Assembly (NCBI RefSeq): GCF_008831285.2
Contig: NC_045138.2
Location: 18,943,934-19,007,933 of the forward strand
From: Nymphaea colorata
Taxonomy: Eukaryota > Streptophyta > Magnoliopsida > Nymphaeales > Nymphaeaceae
Length of the DNA stretch: 64,000 nt
Direction: 5' to 3'
The notes under the pieces are model-generated. The model was not told the origin of the DNA and ran no database searches. It saw only the letters and a program-made list of their open reading frames with translations. A program made the position numbers and the translations under genes. Position 1 is the stretch's first letter. Every line of letters begins with the position of its first letter. This document shows positions 12,461-22,600 of this stretch, in pieces.

Positions 12461-13254
12461 ATTTTTCGTTAGAGGGGCTGAAGTATAGTTTCAAAATTTT
12501 AATAGATGTCAAAATATAATTTTTTAAATTTTTTATATATGACTAACTAAAGATTTTTAAAAATTAGATGTTTTTTTTTTTTGAAATTATGAGGAGAGGC
12601 CAAGGCTCCTGCCGGCGCTCCCCTGGCTTCACAACTGAACATAGTGTTCTTGATCAGGCTGGGGTGTGTGTCTACTCATGGTATAATGAGGCGTCTGCAG
12701 TGAGCGCACACCACAAACTAATGCAGATCTACATGTTATGAGCAAGGAGGCTTCGGTTCTTTTGAGTGATAGATTGTAATGTCCAATTATAAAACCCTTG
12801 GAAGAAAAAGATAAACTGAAACAGCCAAAACTAGTCGCAAAGAACCAGCCAGACTGACCTCATGGATAAATGAAGAATGGGAAAACAAAAACAGTACTTG
12901 GACCAAAGAACGTGGTAACGTTATAAGGTCTCAATTAAACAGATCGAGCAAGTTTGAATTGACGTAACATGAAGCCCATTAGGCCGAAAATGCCATGGAG
13001 AGTGACAAGAGTCCACAGACCTTGTAATTGGCACCAACCAGTCACTTTGAACAGTACAAAGCACCACATTGCGGTCTCACCTTTATGTTCTTCGATTTGG
13101 TCCCCAATAATTAGGGCTCAGTTTGATGTACAAGAAAAATACTGTGCATCAAAGAAATTTTCTATACTGTGCATCAAAGAATTTTTCTCCTGTTCGTATC
13201 ATTTTCCCCTGCAACATCAAAGACATGAAACTTTACCCTGTGTTTTTCATTGAT
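12461..13254. other. Gene-free stretch
   Basis: No gene is recognised. A CT/GC-rich fragment at 12590-12640 (GGCCAAGGCTCCTGCCGGCG) looks like the common plant transposon-derived phrase found at element ends. I could not delimit an element. Confidence 0.4.
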
Positions 13255-13505
13255 TTTGGAAAAAATCGGATTCGGATCAGATTTGGATTGTAAAATCGGA
13301 TCCGAATCCGATTTTTTTCATTGATCCGAATCCGATCCGATATTCATGTATATCCGAATCTGAATCTGAATCCGATCGGATGTCATTTATTAAATCCGAA
13401 TCCGATCCGATTTCTTAATCGGATATTAAATTTTTATCCATATCCGATTTTTTCGGATCGGATCGATCCGATATCCGATTCAAATCGGATATATTCACAT
13501 CCCTA
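13255..13505. repeat. Degenerate ATCCGAAT/CGGAT-rich repeat, copy 2
   Basis: Dense runs of TCCGAATCCGATCCGAT-like words with internal complementarity (for example TTTTTTCGGATCGGATCGAT) end at TATATTCACATCCCTAG. It is more regular than copy 1 at 12100-12460, which suggests a younger copy. Non-coding. Confidence 0.65.
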
Positions 13506-13509
13506 GGAA

Positions 13510-15680
13510 TACGGCTTGGGGCATCCCTGGAGGCATGGGCGCACAAGTACTTTCGCACGGAGCATTTCCATCGACCATTGAATTTTATTTCAAAAAAATT
13601 GCAAGACTAAATGATATGATAATTTCTTCAATGAAAGCTAGGAATGTTGCTCGCTCTCGCAACTGTAACTTAAGTCCACTTATTTATAATCGCGTGGAGT
13701 AAACATACTTTAGAAGTTGAAAGTACTTACGAGTTAAAATGTAGCTTTAAATATGCCAAGCAACTCGTTGGACAGCACCATGTGAAAGCTCGGACAACAG
13801 ACCAGGACATCGGGTGTGACATTTGATTGGAATGTGTCAAAGAGGAGAGAGAGTTATTGCACGGCTGTGTGCTTGTATTCTTGGTTCACTTTTACTAGTA
13901 CGTGCCATGCACATGAGCCTATGACAATATAAAAGTGTATATATATTTAAACCAAAAAAGTAGTTAAGGTGATAATAAAGTAGTTCAATACGTATCATGG
14001 TAAAAACATGGCAGCACTATTATGGAGCCGTTTGGAAAAACTCCTTGCCTTTTACAATTTTCTAGACCAATCCTTTCCTCATCGTTGAGCAAGGTAAATT
14101 GGTCCTAGATGTTATCTATCCTCTTTAACAGAAACGAATGTTGAGCTTGTAAGCATTTGATAAAAGCAAAGCAAACGAAATGAAAGATTTTAGTTTCCAA
14201 GGGGGTTGGCACAACAACGGGAGGAGGGTTAGTAGATGGTTGGTTCCTATTTCAAATTCTTGTGGCATTAACTTTTTGTGTCCCTGAAAGGAGGTCATTG
14301 ACATGCAAGCTGAAGCATGGTGGGGCCGGCATTTCGAGACACTCAAAATAGGTCATGTACCATAAGGGGTTTGGTGGAAAATTTGAATTTTACCATAATC
14401 CAAGTTCTAAATTTACACTTGAATCAAAATTTTAAGTATAAACTGAATCTGAACCACATTGCAGCTTTCAAAATATAGGGACATTGGATATAGGATATTT
14501 TATTTAAAATTAAATATAGTCCAAGTCTCACTCCAAACAAATATTTATGTAAATCCAAATATGGTCAGGTGCAATTTCTTAAATCTAAACCCGATTTGAT
14601 TTTTGTTCCATATTCGACTTTTTTTACATGGCTTAATTGGATATTGATTCAAATAAAATTTTATTGATATCTTTAGCCCCCAAAAAAGACTATTTTTAAT
14701 GAAATGAAAAGAGAACTTTTCAAGCAAAATGGCCGGTGTACCTTGTTTCAGTTTATGCATTATGATAAAAAATGAATATATTTGCATGGTTTCATGAAAA
14801 GACGATTAACACAATTTTTAAAACTTTGTTGATTACTTTTACAAAAGCACAACAATCTCATTTTCAAATTATTTTGAATAGTTTACTGTGAAAACTTGTT
14901 ACTCTCATGTTTAATTTCTTGTTACTAATTAACCCTAGTCTTGCTTATTTGGACTGTTTTAGATCACTATATGTATTAGGAAGGGGCGTTCCCGTATTCA
15001 GAAATAAATAACCATTTTACAATTAATCCATTAACTGGGCGCTTAATTTGAATCAGATTTCAGTCGGATTCGGTTTTGGTTTGCACTTGGATTTGATTGT
15101 TCGTTTTCAGCAACCTTAGTAATGGGATCTAAAGTTGGGTGAACATCTGATCAACACCTGAACTGACTTCAAGTAGGTTTTGTGGGGACTTAGAAGATTT
15201 TGACTCTTATTTCAAGAAGCATGGTGCAACCTTAGATATTATCTCCAAATCTAACAGTTAAGTGCTCCAGGTGACCAGATCATGGTTTTTAGAGCAAGAA
15301 CATGAAACCTGTTTTTTAATATGCATTCCACGAACATTTATTGTGCTCACACAGTGTTTTACCGATCGTCAAACACCTTCAATGGGCAACCAGTCTTTCA
15401 TAAACATGTATTAAGTAACTTTGAAATATTGGTGGAATATTTTATTAAACACACAAGACAAGGAGAGGTTAAAAACTCATTTATGTTTTGAAAATTTTCG
15501 TTTAGTTACCATTTAAACTTGTTTGGTGCCTTTATTAATGAGTTATAAAACCATCAATTTAGACTGCATAAAACATACATAGGCTGAAATTAAAGAGGGA
15601 AGTAAGCCAACTAGTTTGCCTATGAGAGAAAGACTTAATGCCCATGAGAATCGAATTGATGACAAATTTTTTACTCTGGA
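13510..15680. repeat. Upstream duplication, copy 2 (5' of GNAT3)
   Basis: Bases 13550-13805 match 210-530, 14505-14690 match 640-840, and 15205-15680 match 860-1400, all in the same order and orientation. The middle part (13810-14500) has no counterpart at the left edge. No gene is present; the duplicated block lies upstream of GNAT3 as the other copy lies upstream of GNAT1. Confidence 0.75.
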
Positions 15681-16640
15681 CCCATCATAGTTTGAAAGAG
15701 ACGTACGCCTCATGCCAAAAAAATGCGCTTCGAGACATTTTTTTTGAAAAACGCTTCGAAGCACAAGGGTGAAGTGCAAGTGTCCATAAAGCATATGCCT
15801 CACCTGGTTGAGGCATAGGCTTCAACCTAAGGTACATTCACTCTTATGTAAGGCATACACCTTAAGGACGAAGCCATTTTTGATAGTTTAAAATAAAAAA
15901 TTAACAAAAAAAAAACTAAAAACTTATACTATTATGGTGAACCAATTGGTATTGTATCATTTTCCCCTTTTTCTTCCATTGCAAAGCATAGAATTGTTGT
16001 TGCTGGTGGTGGAGTCACCACCGAAATCAACTTTGCCACTACTACTGGAAGGTCCCTTTCTTAATATATATATATAAGCACTTGGCAACTACTGGCCAAC
16101 GGTTGTTGTAAATTGATTTCCAATTTGTCGGATCTCTTTCTTCGTCGTCCGGTAGCAATAAGAGCTCAGCTCACCCAGCTACTTAGACGCTGGACTCAAT
16201 TCTTTTTTACAATTTACCACTTTTTAAAATTGGTATGATCGAGAGCACTTCATGGTTTTCAAGGTAAGGACTCTTTACAACCAAGTTTAGCAATTGAGGT
16301 AGCAATTGTTAAATCCTGTTGACGATACGAGATATAAACTAATTAGATGAACATAGTGAAAACACATGGTATGCATTAGGGTTCGAGATGACGATCGATG
16401 ACTAAATGGTTTGACATATGAATATAAAAAGCAGATAAATTTAAGACCACTATGATTTAAAAACTGTTACATACTTTATGACTTTTACGTATTTAAACTG
16501 ACTAAGTTTGATCGTATGGAGAACAGACGGGACCCATCTAGGCGTGATCTCCACTCCACTTCCCGCCTTGATCAGCTTCGCCGGGCTTTCCTCCGCCTGC
16601 CATCCCCTGCTTTCTGCACAAGGAAGCTGCTACCAACAAG
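15681..16640. other. Gene-free stretch upstream of GNAT3
   Basis: No gene is seen. A repeat-like patch at 15690-15880 contains several AAGGCATA and CGCTTCGA words, in part as inverted copies (CGCTTCGAGAC and CGCTTCGAAGC). A short TA run lies at 16064-16075. Confidence 0.4.
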
Positions 16641-16641
16641 G

Positions 16642-16647
16642 TATAAA
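16642..16647 (+). promoter_or_regulatory. TATA box of GNAT3
   Basis: TATAAA in the context AAGGTATAAAGAAG lies 56 bases before the ATG at 16698. This would leave a leader of about 25 bases, short but workable. Placement is by motif and distance only. Confidence 0.5.
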
Positions 16648-16697
16648 GAAGAGCTCCCCACCCGTTCGAGGCTCCAATTCTAGTTCACATTACCGGT

Positions 16698-17315
16698 ATG
16701 GACGTGGAGGGAGAAGGGGCTGGAGGCGGAGAACCAATCTCGATTTCTCTTCGCCCTCTGCAACTCACGGACGTGGACGACGTCCTGCAGTGGACGACAG
16801 ACCCACAAGCCTCGGAGTTCTGCTTGTGGGATACCCACACCTGCCGGGAGGACGCTGTGGCCTTCATCCGTGATTTCGCCATCCCCCACCCCTGGTGCCG
16901 TGCCATCTGCGCCAACGGCCGGCCGATCGGGAGCATCTCGGTCTCGATCGCCGCCGGGGGCGCCGAACGGTGCCGGGGCGAGATAGGGTACGTGCTCTCC
17001 CCTGGGTACTGGGGTAAGGGCATCACGACGTCGGTCGTCAGGTCAGTGGCGCCGGCCGCGTTCCGGGAGCTCCCGGGTTTGGAGCGGATCCAGGGTCTGG
17101 TGGCTTCCGAGAACATCGCGTCGCAGAGGGTTTTGGAGAAATGTGGATTTCAGAAGGAGGGGTTGCTGAGAAAATACATGTTCTTGAAGGGCAGAGTCAG
17201 AGATATCGTCGTGTTCAGCATCCTGAGGGAGGATGTCTTGGCCGGAGAACTTAATACGGATAGGGGAATCGTCCAGACCCGCTTCATAGTTGGGGACGTG
17301 CCATGTTTCAAATAA
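16698..17315 (+). CDS. GNAT3: N-acetyltransferase, conserved subgroup, long C-terminus
   Basis: Intronless, 205 residues. Motifs: ISLRPLQLTDVDDVLQW (16-32), GEIGYVLSPGYWGKGITT (95-111, strand and acetyl-CoA loop), NIASQRVLEKCGF (139-151), then LRKYMFLKGRVRDIVVFSIL. The Gly-rich N-terminal stretch (EGEGAGGGE) is longer than in its relatives. The last 27 or so residues after REDVL have no counterpart in paralogs, which stop near that point, so the end probably reads into what was 3' UTR. GNAT4 follows 0.85 kb downstream on the same strand and is the closest relative in the window, sharing QRVLEKCGF, LRKYM and DxVxFSIL. The substrate is unknown. Confidence 0.9.
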   Translation: MDVEGEGAGGGEPISISLRPLQLTDVDDVLQWTTDPQASEFCLWDTHTCREDAVAFIRDFAIPHPWCRAICANGRPIGSISVSIAAGGAERCRGEIGYVLSPGYWGKGITTSVVRSVAPAAFRELPGLERIQGLVASENIASQRVLEKCGFQKEGLLRKYMFLKGRVRDIVVFSILREDVLAGELNTDRGIVQTRFIVGDVPCFK

Positions 17316-18064
17316 TTACTATTAATTACACTACTTTTTACAACGTCGTCTTTCGTTTGTGATTGGGTGATTGTGTGGATCTGTCTCCTTATTTTTTTTC
17401 CATCTTTTTTTATTTTGTTTTACTATACATTGTAATTATATATTTTGTTTTTTGCTTATGTTTTGCAGTTATTATTTAAGAAACTTTTTGTTCTCAAATT
17501 TTGGAGTTAATTCTCATTTTATCATCTCACTTTCTTTCTCTCTCTCTTCTCACTTTCTTTCTCTCTCTCTCTTACTTAAGGGGCAGTCACTGAATCACAA
17601 ATTTTTTATTGAATGAAACTAATACATAGTAACCAAGTCTTTGGATCTTGGAAAACCTTATACACCAATATGTAAATGAAAAAAATATCTGCTGCGAGAC
17701 TTGTCGTCCTTACTGCTAAACGGGTTTGAATTCGAATCAAAGATAAGATAGATCCAAATCCATCGGCATCCCTAACTCGTAAAACATACTTACGATGCTA
17801 TCCCAAGCTAAAAGCAAGTTTACAATGCAAATGAAATAAAACGCACCATGAAATAGGAAATTTTAGAACTTCTAGGCGCGGCAATGTTATTTTGCTGAAA
17901 GTTACGTGTCATCTCTGACTTTGAGGCCACGGAATCCAACAGGACGCTTCTGCGCCTCGGCGTGCCATCGCATCTGGTTGCTTTCGACGCAAGGAAAGCC
18001 GCCAACGGTCAAAAAAACCCATACTGGTCCACGGTCTCCGTCCCTCCCTCTCTCCCTCACTCAA
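17316..18064. other. GNAT3-GNAT4 spacer
   Basis: No gene is present. The stretch is T-rich with CTCTTTCTCT tracts at 17525-17575. Reading frames opposite GNAT4 that extend into this spacer are shadows of its GC-rich coding sequence. Confidence 0.6.
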
Positions 18065-18072
18065 TATATAAT
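18065..18072 (+). promoter_or_regulatory. TATA box of GNAT4
   Basis: TATATAAT in CTCAATATATAATTCTG lies 99 bases before the ATG at 18164 and is preceded by a CT-rich patch (18040-18060). Spacing fits a leader of about 65-70 bases. Confidence 0.6.
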
Positions 18073-18163
18073 TCTGATCCTCTCGTTTTCTCTGTAAATC
18101 AGACCCAGGTCTCTGCGAATCATCATCACCATCACTCTCCCATCTCCCTGTCGACAGTAAGAG

Positions 18164-18700
18164 ATGGAAGCCGAAGACGGTGAAGAAGGGTTCACGATTT
18201 CTCTCCGTCCGTTGGAACTGACGGACGCCGACGACGTGATGGGGTGGGCAACCGACGCCAGAGTGGCGCGGTTCTGCCGGTGGGAGCCCTACGCCTCCCG
18301 GGACGACGCCGTGGCCTTCATCCGCGACTTCGCCATTCCCCACTCGTGGTGCCAAGCCATCTGCGTCGCCGGCCGTCCGGTGGGCTCCATCTCCGTGGAG
18401 GTCGGCGAGGGCAGCAGCGCCTGCCGCGGGGAGATCGGGTACGTGCTGGCCCACCAGTACTGGGGCAAGGGCATCGCCACTGCGGCGGTGAGGATGGCGG
18501 TCCAACAGGGCTTCGCCGCTTTCCCGGCTCTGCGTCGGATCGAGGGGCTGGTCGATTCCGAGAACTTCGGGTCCCAGAGGGTCTTAGAGAAGTGCGGATT
18601 CATCAGGGAGGGGGTTTTGAGAAAATATATGCTTTTGAAGGGCCAGGTCAGGGATATGGTCATTTTCAGTATCCTCTTGGAGGATATCATGCATGAATAA
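18164..18700 (+). CDS. GNAT4: N-acetyltransferase, conserved subgroup
   Basis: Intronless, 178 residues, all family motifs present: ISLRPLELTDADDVMGW (12-28), GEIGYVLAHQYWGKGIAT (89-106), NFGSQRVLEKCGF (134-146), LRKYMLLKGQVRDMVIFSIL. It is the best match in the window to a typical RimJ/RimL-type protein, and a useful reference for the derived copies because its residue numbering is the same as theirs. The ATG is the first in frame after the TATA box. Very high GC, mostly at third positions, gives long open frames on the opposite strand (17909-18505) that should not be annotated. Confidence 0.92.
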   Translation: MEAEDGEEGFTISLRPLELTDADDVMGWATDARVARFCRWEPYASRDDAVAFIRDFAIPHSWCQAICVAGRPVGSISVEVGEGSSACRGEIGYVLAHQYWGKGIATAAVRMAVQQGFAAFPALRRIEGLVDSENFGSQRVLEKCGFIREGVLRKYMLLKGQVRDMVIFSILLEDIMHE

Positions 18701-20376
18701 ACCGAACAGATCGGGTATGATCAGTGCCGAGACCCGATTCAAACTCGCAGTGGTCATGGTCAACACTTGTGAAGTTCGATTAGGAACTGGATCCGACTTT
18801 GATCTTAATAAAAGCTCCGACCTTAGTTAAAAATGATTGTTTCTGCAGATTTCTCTCATGGGTATACTGCCAAATCCAGATTGTTTGGATCTTCTCGGTT
18901 CAGGTAATATATGTCAGTTACTTTGGAACTCAAAGTGAGTTCACGATGGCAACAATGTAATGTAAGAAAGTGGTTAAGAAATGAAACTTTTTCAAGTCTT
19001 TGTGCTTTGCGTTCAACATGAGTATTATATCCATTGGACCCAGATGAATTTTAACATCATGTTTGTGGTTTTCATTTTCATTTAAAGAAGAAAATATATG
19101 AATCAACTGATACAAGCTCAAACGAATCGAGCTCGAGCTTGGGCTCTGTCTATCTAATTGAGCTCGATCATAGCAATATGCGACTCAAGCCGAGTTCAAG
19201 TTTCGCTCGCTCATTGTACATTCCTACTAACAAGACAGATTTGATCTAATGGTCTATCAAGATTGAAGTTGTTAAGAAGAGCAACACAACCCCTTACAAA
19301 GAAGGGAAAATGCCACAAAGATAGTTCAATCCTTGGCATGCCGGATCTACTTACCCGGTTCATGTTTATATGTGCGCCGAGCCCAGCTTAAATTTAAAAC
19401 TTCAACAAATTAGTTTTGGGTTTCAAAGTCATGGATTTAAAAACTTAAATGCGTCTCAAATCCATGGATCATTTCCCGCCAGCTTGAGATCCATAAACTT
19501 TGGAAAAGCCAGTCCAGTCCGTCCATATTGAAAGGTGCTTCAGGCCCGGCTGAAAGAAACGTCTCTTACAGTTTGCCATTAGATTGAGGCACCGCTGTAC
19601 GTCTGCGGCTACGTGACTGTGTCGCCTCGTCTTTCTTCTCCCTTCTTGCCTGCTCTTGTTTTTGCGGTTTGTTTTTGTATCTAGGAGACCTCTTGTCCCC
19701 AAGAAACAAGAAAACAAATAGATGCGCATTAGAAAGCTTTTATATCATAGGCGTAATAAATATACAAAGGGAAATGCAGGGGATGCATGAGTTTGTTAAG
19801 AAACAGAGACAGTAGAGACAGTCAAACAGAAGAAGCAACTGATAAAAAAAAAATCAAATCCATAATAAGTGTTTATTTTTCTCCAGAGATGTTGACGGCT
19901 CAAATTCAAGTCCCATCAAGCTTTTTACTGGATTCAATTTAATCAGACTTCATATAGTTGGGTTTAGACTTCATTAATCCATAATTGAATCAGTTTTCAA
20001 AATCAGATATGATCTGATTAAACTAGCATAACATCCGGCATTCATTCAAATGACTATTTGATTTCAGTTAGATGTCAGAGTCGGATTCAAATTTAATAAT
20101 AAACAATCTGATTAACAATCAGATCTGAAGTTTTTTACCAAATTCCGCTAAACAGATTAATTATATCGAATCCATTTGCATCCCCATTTTTATCACCAAT
20201 CCACTTATATGTTTGTTTTCGATGTTGTTGTATTAAGCCATGTTTAATTGTAATGAGAAACTTTTGGTTAGACAAACATGAAGCGTGTTAAGGATCAAAC
20301 TTCGTATTGGCAAAGCCGTTGGTGGAATCCTTTACTGTTCTTCTACCATAGACGATTATAAGACCGCTATCTTAGC
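18701..20376. other. GNAT4-GNAT5 spacer
   Basis: No gene is seen. GAGCTCGAGCTTGGG-type degenerate repeat text occurs at 19115-19215. The rest is AT-rich unique-looking sequence. Confidence 0.5.
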
Positions 20377-20475
20377 GCCTTAAGGGGCATAGCGTAGCTG
20401 GTCGAGGTAAGGGCCTGTATTAAGGCAGGTCTCTAGTTTGATTCCCGTGAGCGTTATGTTCCTGTGTCTTAAGGC
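20377..20475 (+). mobile_element. tRNA-derived SINE-like fragment, copy 1
   Basis: GGGGCATAGCGTAGCTGG carries an RNA polymerase III A-box-like word (TAGCGTAGCTGG, 20390-20401), and TAGTTTGATTCCCG a B-box-like word at 20434-20446, spaced about 33 bases apart as in a tRNA-derived SINE head. The tRNA-like piece is bracketed by an 8-base inverted repeat, GCCTTAAG (20377-20384) and CTTAAGGC (20468-20475). A related copy lies at 55921-55996. No poly(A) tail or target duplication was found, so limits are approximate. A degenerate tRNA pseudogene is the alternative. Confidence 0.5.
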
Positions 20476-20662
20476 GGTAGAGCACAACACCCACGCTAAA
20501 TGGTGTACCGTTGCTATCGCTGACACCGACGCAGCTCAAAACCCCAGAAGCAAGGGCCTTCGAGCCTGAAAGTGAGTTTCATATCCCTTGCTCACCCAAG
20601 ACCCGTATCTTGGCACGTGAACCACACCTCTCTTCCTCTCTTTCTCCTGATCCTCCAAGAGA

Positions 20663-21181
20663 ATGGCAGGAGAGGAAGGCACGGGAGAACTTTCCATCTC
20701 CTTCCGGCCTTTGGAAGTGGAGGACGCCGACGACGTCATGGCGTGGAAGGGGGACCCTCGAGTGGCGCAGTTCTGCCGGTGGGATACTTACACCTGCCGC
20801 GACGAGGCGGTGGCATTCATCCAGAACTTCGCCGTCCACCACGAGTGGTGCCGCGCCATCTGCGTCGCCGGCCGGCCGGTCGGCTGCATCTCCGTCACGA
20901 TCGGCAAGGATGAAGCCCGGTGCCGTGGGCTGCTGAAGTACGAGCTCGCCCACCGCTGCTGGGGAAAGGGCGTGGCCACCTCCGCCGTGAGGCTAGCTGT
21001 CCCGGCCGTCTTCAGGGAGTTTCTACGTCTGGAACGGATCGAGGCGATGGTCATCCCTGAAAATAAAGGCTCCATGAGGGTTTTGGAGAAATGCGGATTC
21101 CTTAGAGAGGTGATCCTCAGAAAATACGAGGTTGGGGAAGGCAGGCTTTGGGATGTGGCCCTCTTTAGGTATTCTTTCTGA
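20663..21181 (+). CDS. GNAT5: N-acetyltransferase, derived subgroup, altered C-terminus
   Basis: Intronless, 172 residues. Motifs: ISFRPLEVEDADDVMAW (12-28), GLLKYELAH (89-97), CWGKGVAT (99-106), NKGSMRVLEKCGF (134-146). The last residues are FRYSF, where GNAT6 has FSILSEEI. One extra G after CTCTTTAG relative to GNAT6 shifts the frame and replaces the final strand with a premature end, losing about three residues. Since IFSIL-type text forms the last beta strand in this family, stability may suffer. The leader is CT-rich (CTCTCTTCCTCTCTTTC) and the start context AAGAGAATGGCAG is shared with GNAT6. Confidence 0.85.
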   Translation: MAGEEGTGELSISFRPLEVEDADDVMAWKGDPRVAQFCRWDTYTCRDEAVAFIQNFAVHHEWCRAICVAGRPVGCISVTIGKDEARCRGLLKYELAHRCWGKGVATSAVRLAVPAVFREFLRLERIEAMVIPENKGSMRVLEKCGFLREVILRKYEVGEGRLWDVALFRYSF

Positions 21182-21829
21182 AGAAATATGACCAACGTTG
21201 CATAAAACTTTTGTATATGATCTTGGATCAAGGACCATTATAAGTATCGACGGATAATAACATATATTGAAGTTTTGAAGAATTGAAGGTAAGGAATATA
21301 TAGCCATGCCGTGAAGGAGAAATGGCCATGTTAATGCAAAAAAATTAATGTTTCATGTGCTCATAGAGATGCATTGTAAAGCCAAGAGGTGATTAATTCG
21401 GAACTCCAAGCGGTTAATATAAACTTGATTCCAGCTCGACTTGTTGATAAGCCAAACCTGATTTAGAGCCCAAATGCAAGCTTGAATTGCTAAATGAATC
21501 AAGTTTGAGTTGCAACAACTTGACTGGTTTAAGCTTGTCTCGACTCAGCCATATAATGGATTGGCATGTACAGCTGAGTCGAGCACGATCTGGACTTACA
21601 CTTTATAAATGGGTCCATTAAAAGTCGAGTAAGCTCGTTTTTGTACGTCTTTTCTTTTGAAACCCTAATCTCTCTCTCTCTCTCTCTCTCTCTCTGAGAT
21701 ATATATAGAGAGAGAGAAGAAAATAATATTAACATATAAGTCTAACAACAATTTGAACCTAAAAAAGAGATTACATCTAAAAATCAGCTCTTAATTCTTA
21801 TAATAAGTTGGAGGTACTACCATTTCCCC
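21182..21829. other. GNAT5 3' flank, no gene
   Basis: The first 60 bases match the GNAT6 3' flank (AAACTTTTGTAT...GATCTTG). GAGCTCGA-like degenerate text and a CT microsatellite (21671-21694) follow. No gene. Confidence 0.5.
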
Positions 21830-22600
21830 ATAGGTTATGGGAAAGTAACCAGACATCATACAAAATGGAGGATGTCTCTTGGAGTTCCAAATGACCCACT
21901 AATAAGTAAACAACAAAATCCTCCAAATGGTACGCCATTTTTTTTTGTTTCTCACTCTAATTGGTTCATGGATCAGGTCCCAAATTGTAGTTATGTTTGT
22001 GACTTCAATATGAGGTATAGACTAGATAAGTGCATAAAGACCTTGAGACACTCGACAAAACCACACCAAGTGAGTGATAGTTTCCTTGGCACAACAACAT
22101 GAAGGACACCTGATCGCAAGGTGAAAACCAGATCTTTTGAGGTTATTTTGAGTTTGAATGTGGTCCAACATAATAAGCCATGCAAGAGTTTTGGATCGTT
22201 GAGTAGGACTCCCAACCCAAAGGAGATTATGAGGAAACCAATCGACACCAGGAGGTTACTATATGCACGATGTACAGAGAAATGTCCTTCGTTATCTCGT
22301 GCACACGAAGAAAATGCTTTATGAATCCGCCTTCGAATTGCACTTAATGAATGTAAATATCCATGATCTCATCAAATGAGATGACCTTCATCTATTCGGG
22401 AGAGAAGATAAACTATGCAAATTGTATTTGTGTCGCAAGGCCATCACAAAAATTGAATTGGAGTCTTGAATAAATGCTCACCACTTTAGAATGAAAGAAA
22501 TATTTCTTTTCCTAATATCCGGGATTCCTAAACCTTCATGGGCATAAGGTTGAGTAACATATTCCCAAGCCACACATATTTTTTCTTCTCCAAGTTTGCC
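21830..22600 (-). mobile_element. LINE (non-LTR retrotransposon) relic, ORF2 3' part
   Basis: Read on the minus strand, 22590-22480 gives AWEYVTQPYAHEGLGIPDI followed by RKRNISFILKW, the post-RT segment typical of plant L1-type LINEs (usual form ...GGLGIRDL...N.ALL.KW). Further downstream, 22250-22010 gives SKTLAWLIMLDHIQTQNNL and then CPSCCCAKETITHLVWFC, the zinc-binding zf-RVT region. The segments are in different frames with stops between them, so the element is dead and 5'-truncated. No tail or target duplication could be fixed. It predates recent array growth, since it is seen only between GNAT5 and GNAT6. Confidence 0.75.

Noticed and set aside
17909-18505. 198-codon frame on the minus strand opposite GNAT4
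   Set aside because: It is a shadow of the GC-rich GNAT4 coding sequence. The same antisense frame appears opposite several paralogs, and the sense strand has the GNAT motifs.
20377-20475. Functional tRNA gene
   Set aside because: A- and B-box-like words are present, but I could not form an acceptor stem or a complete cloverleaf. A SINE head or relic fits better.
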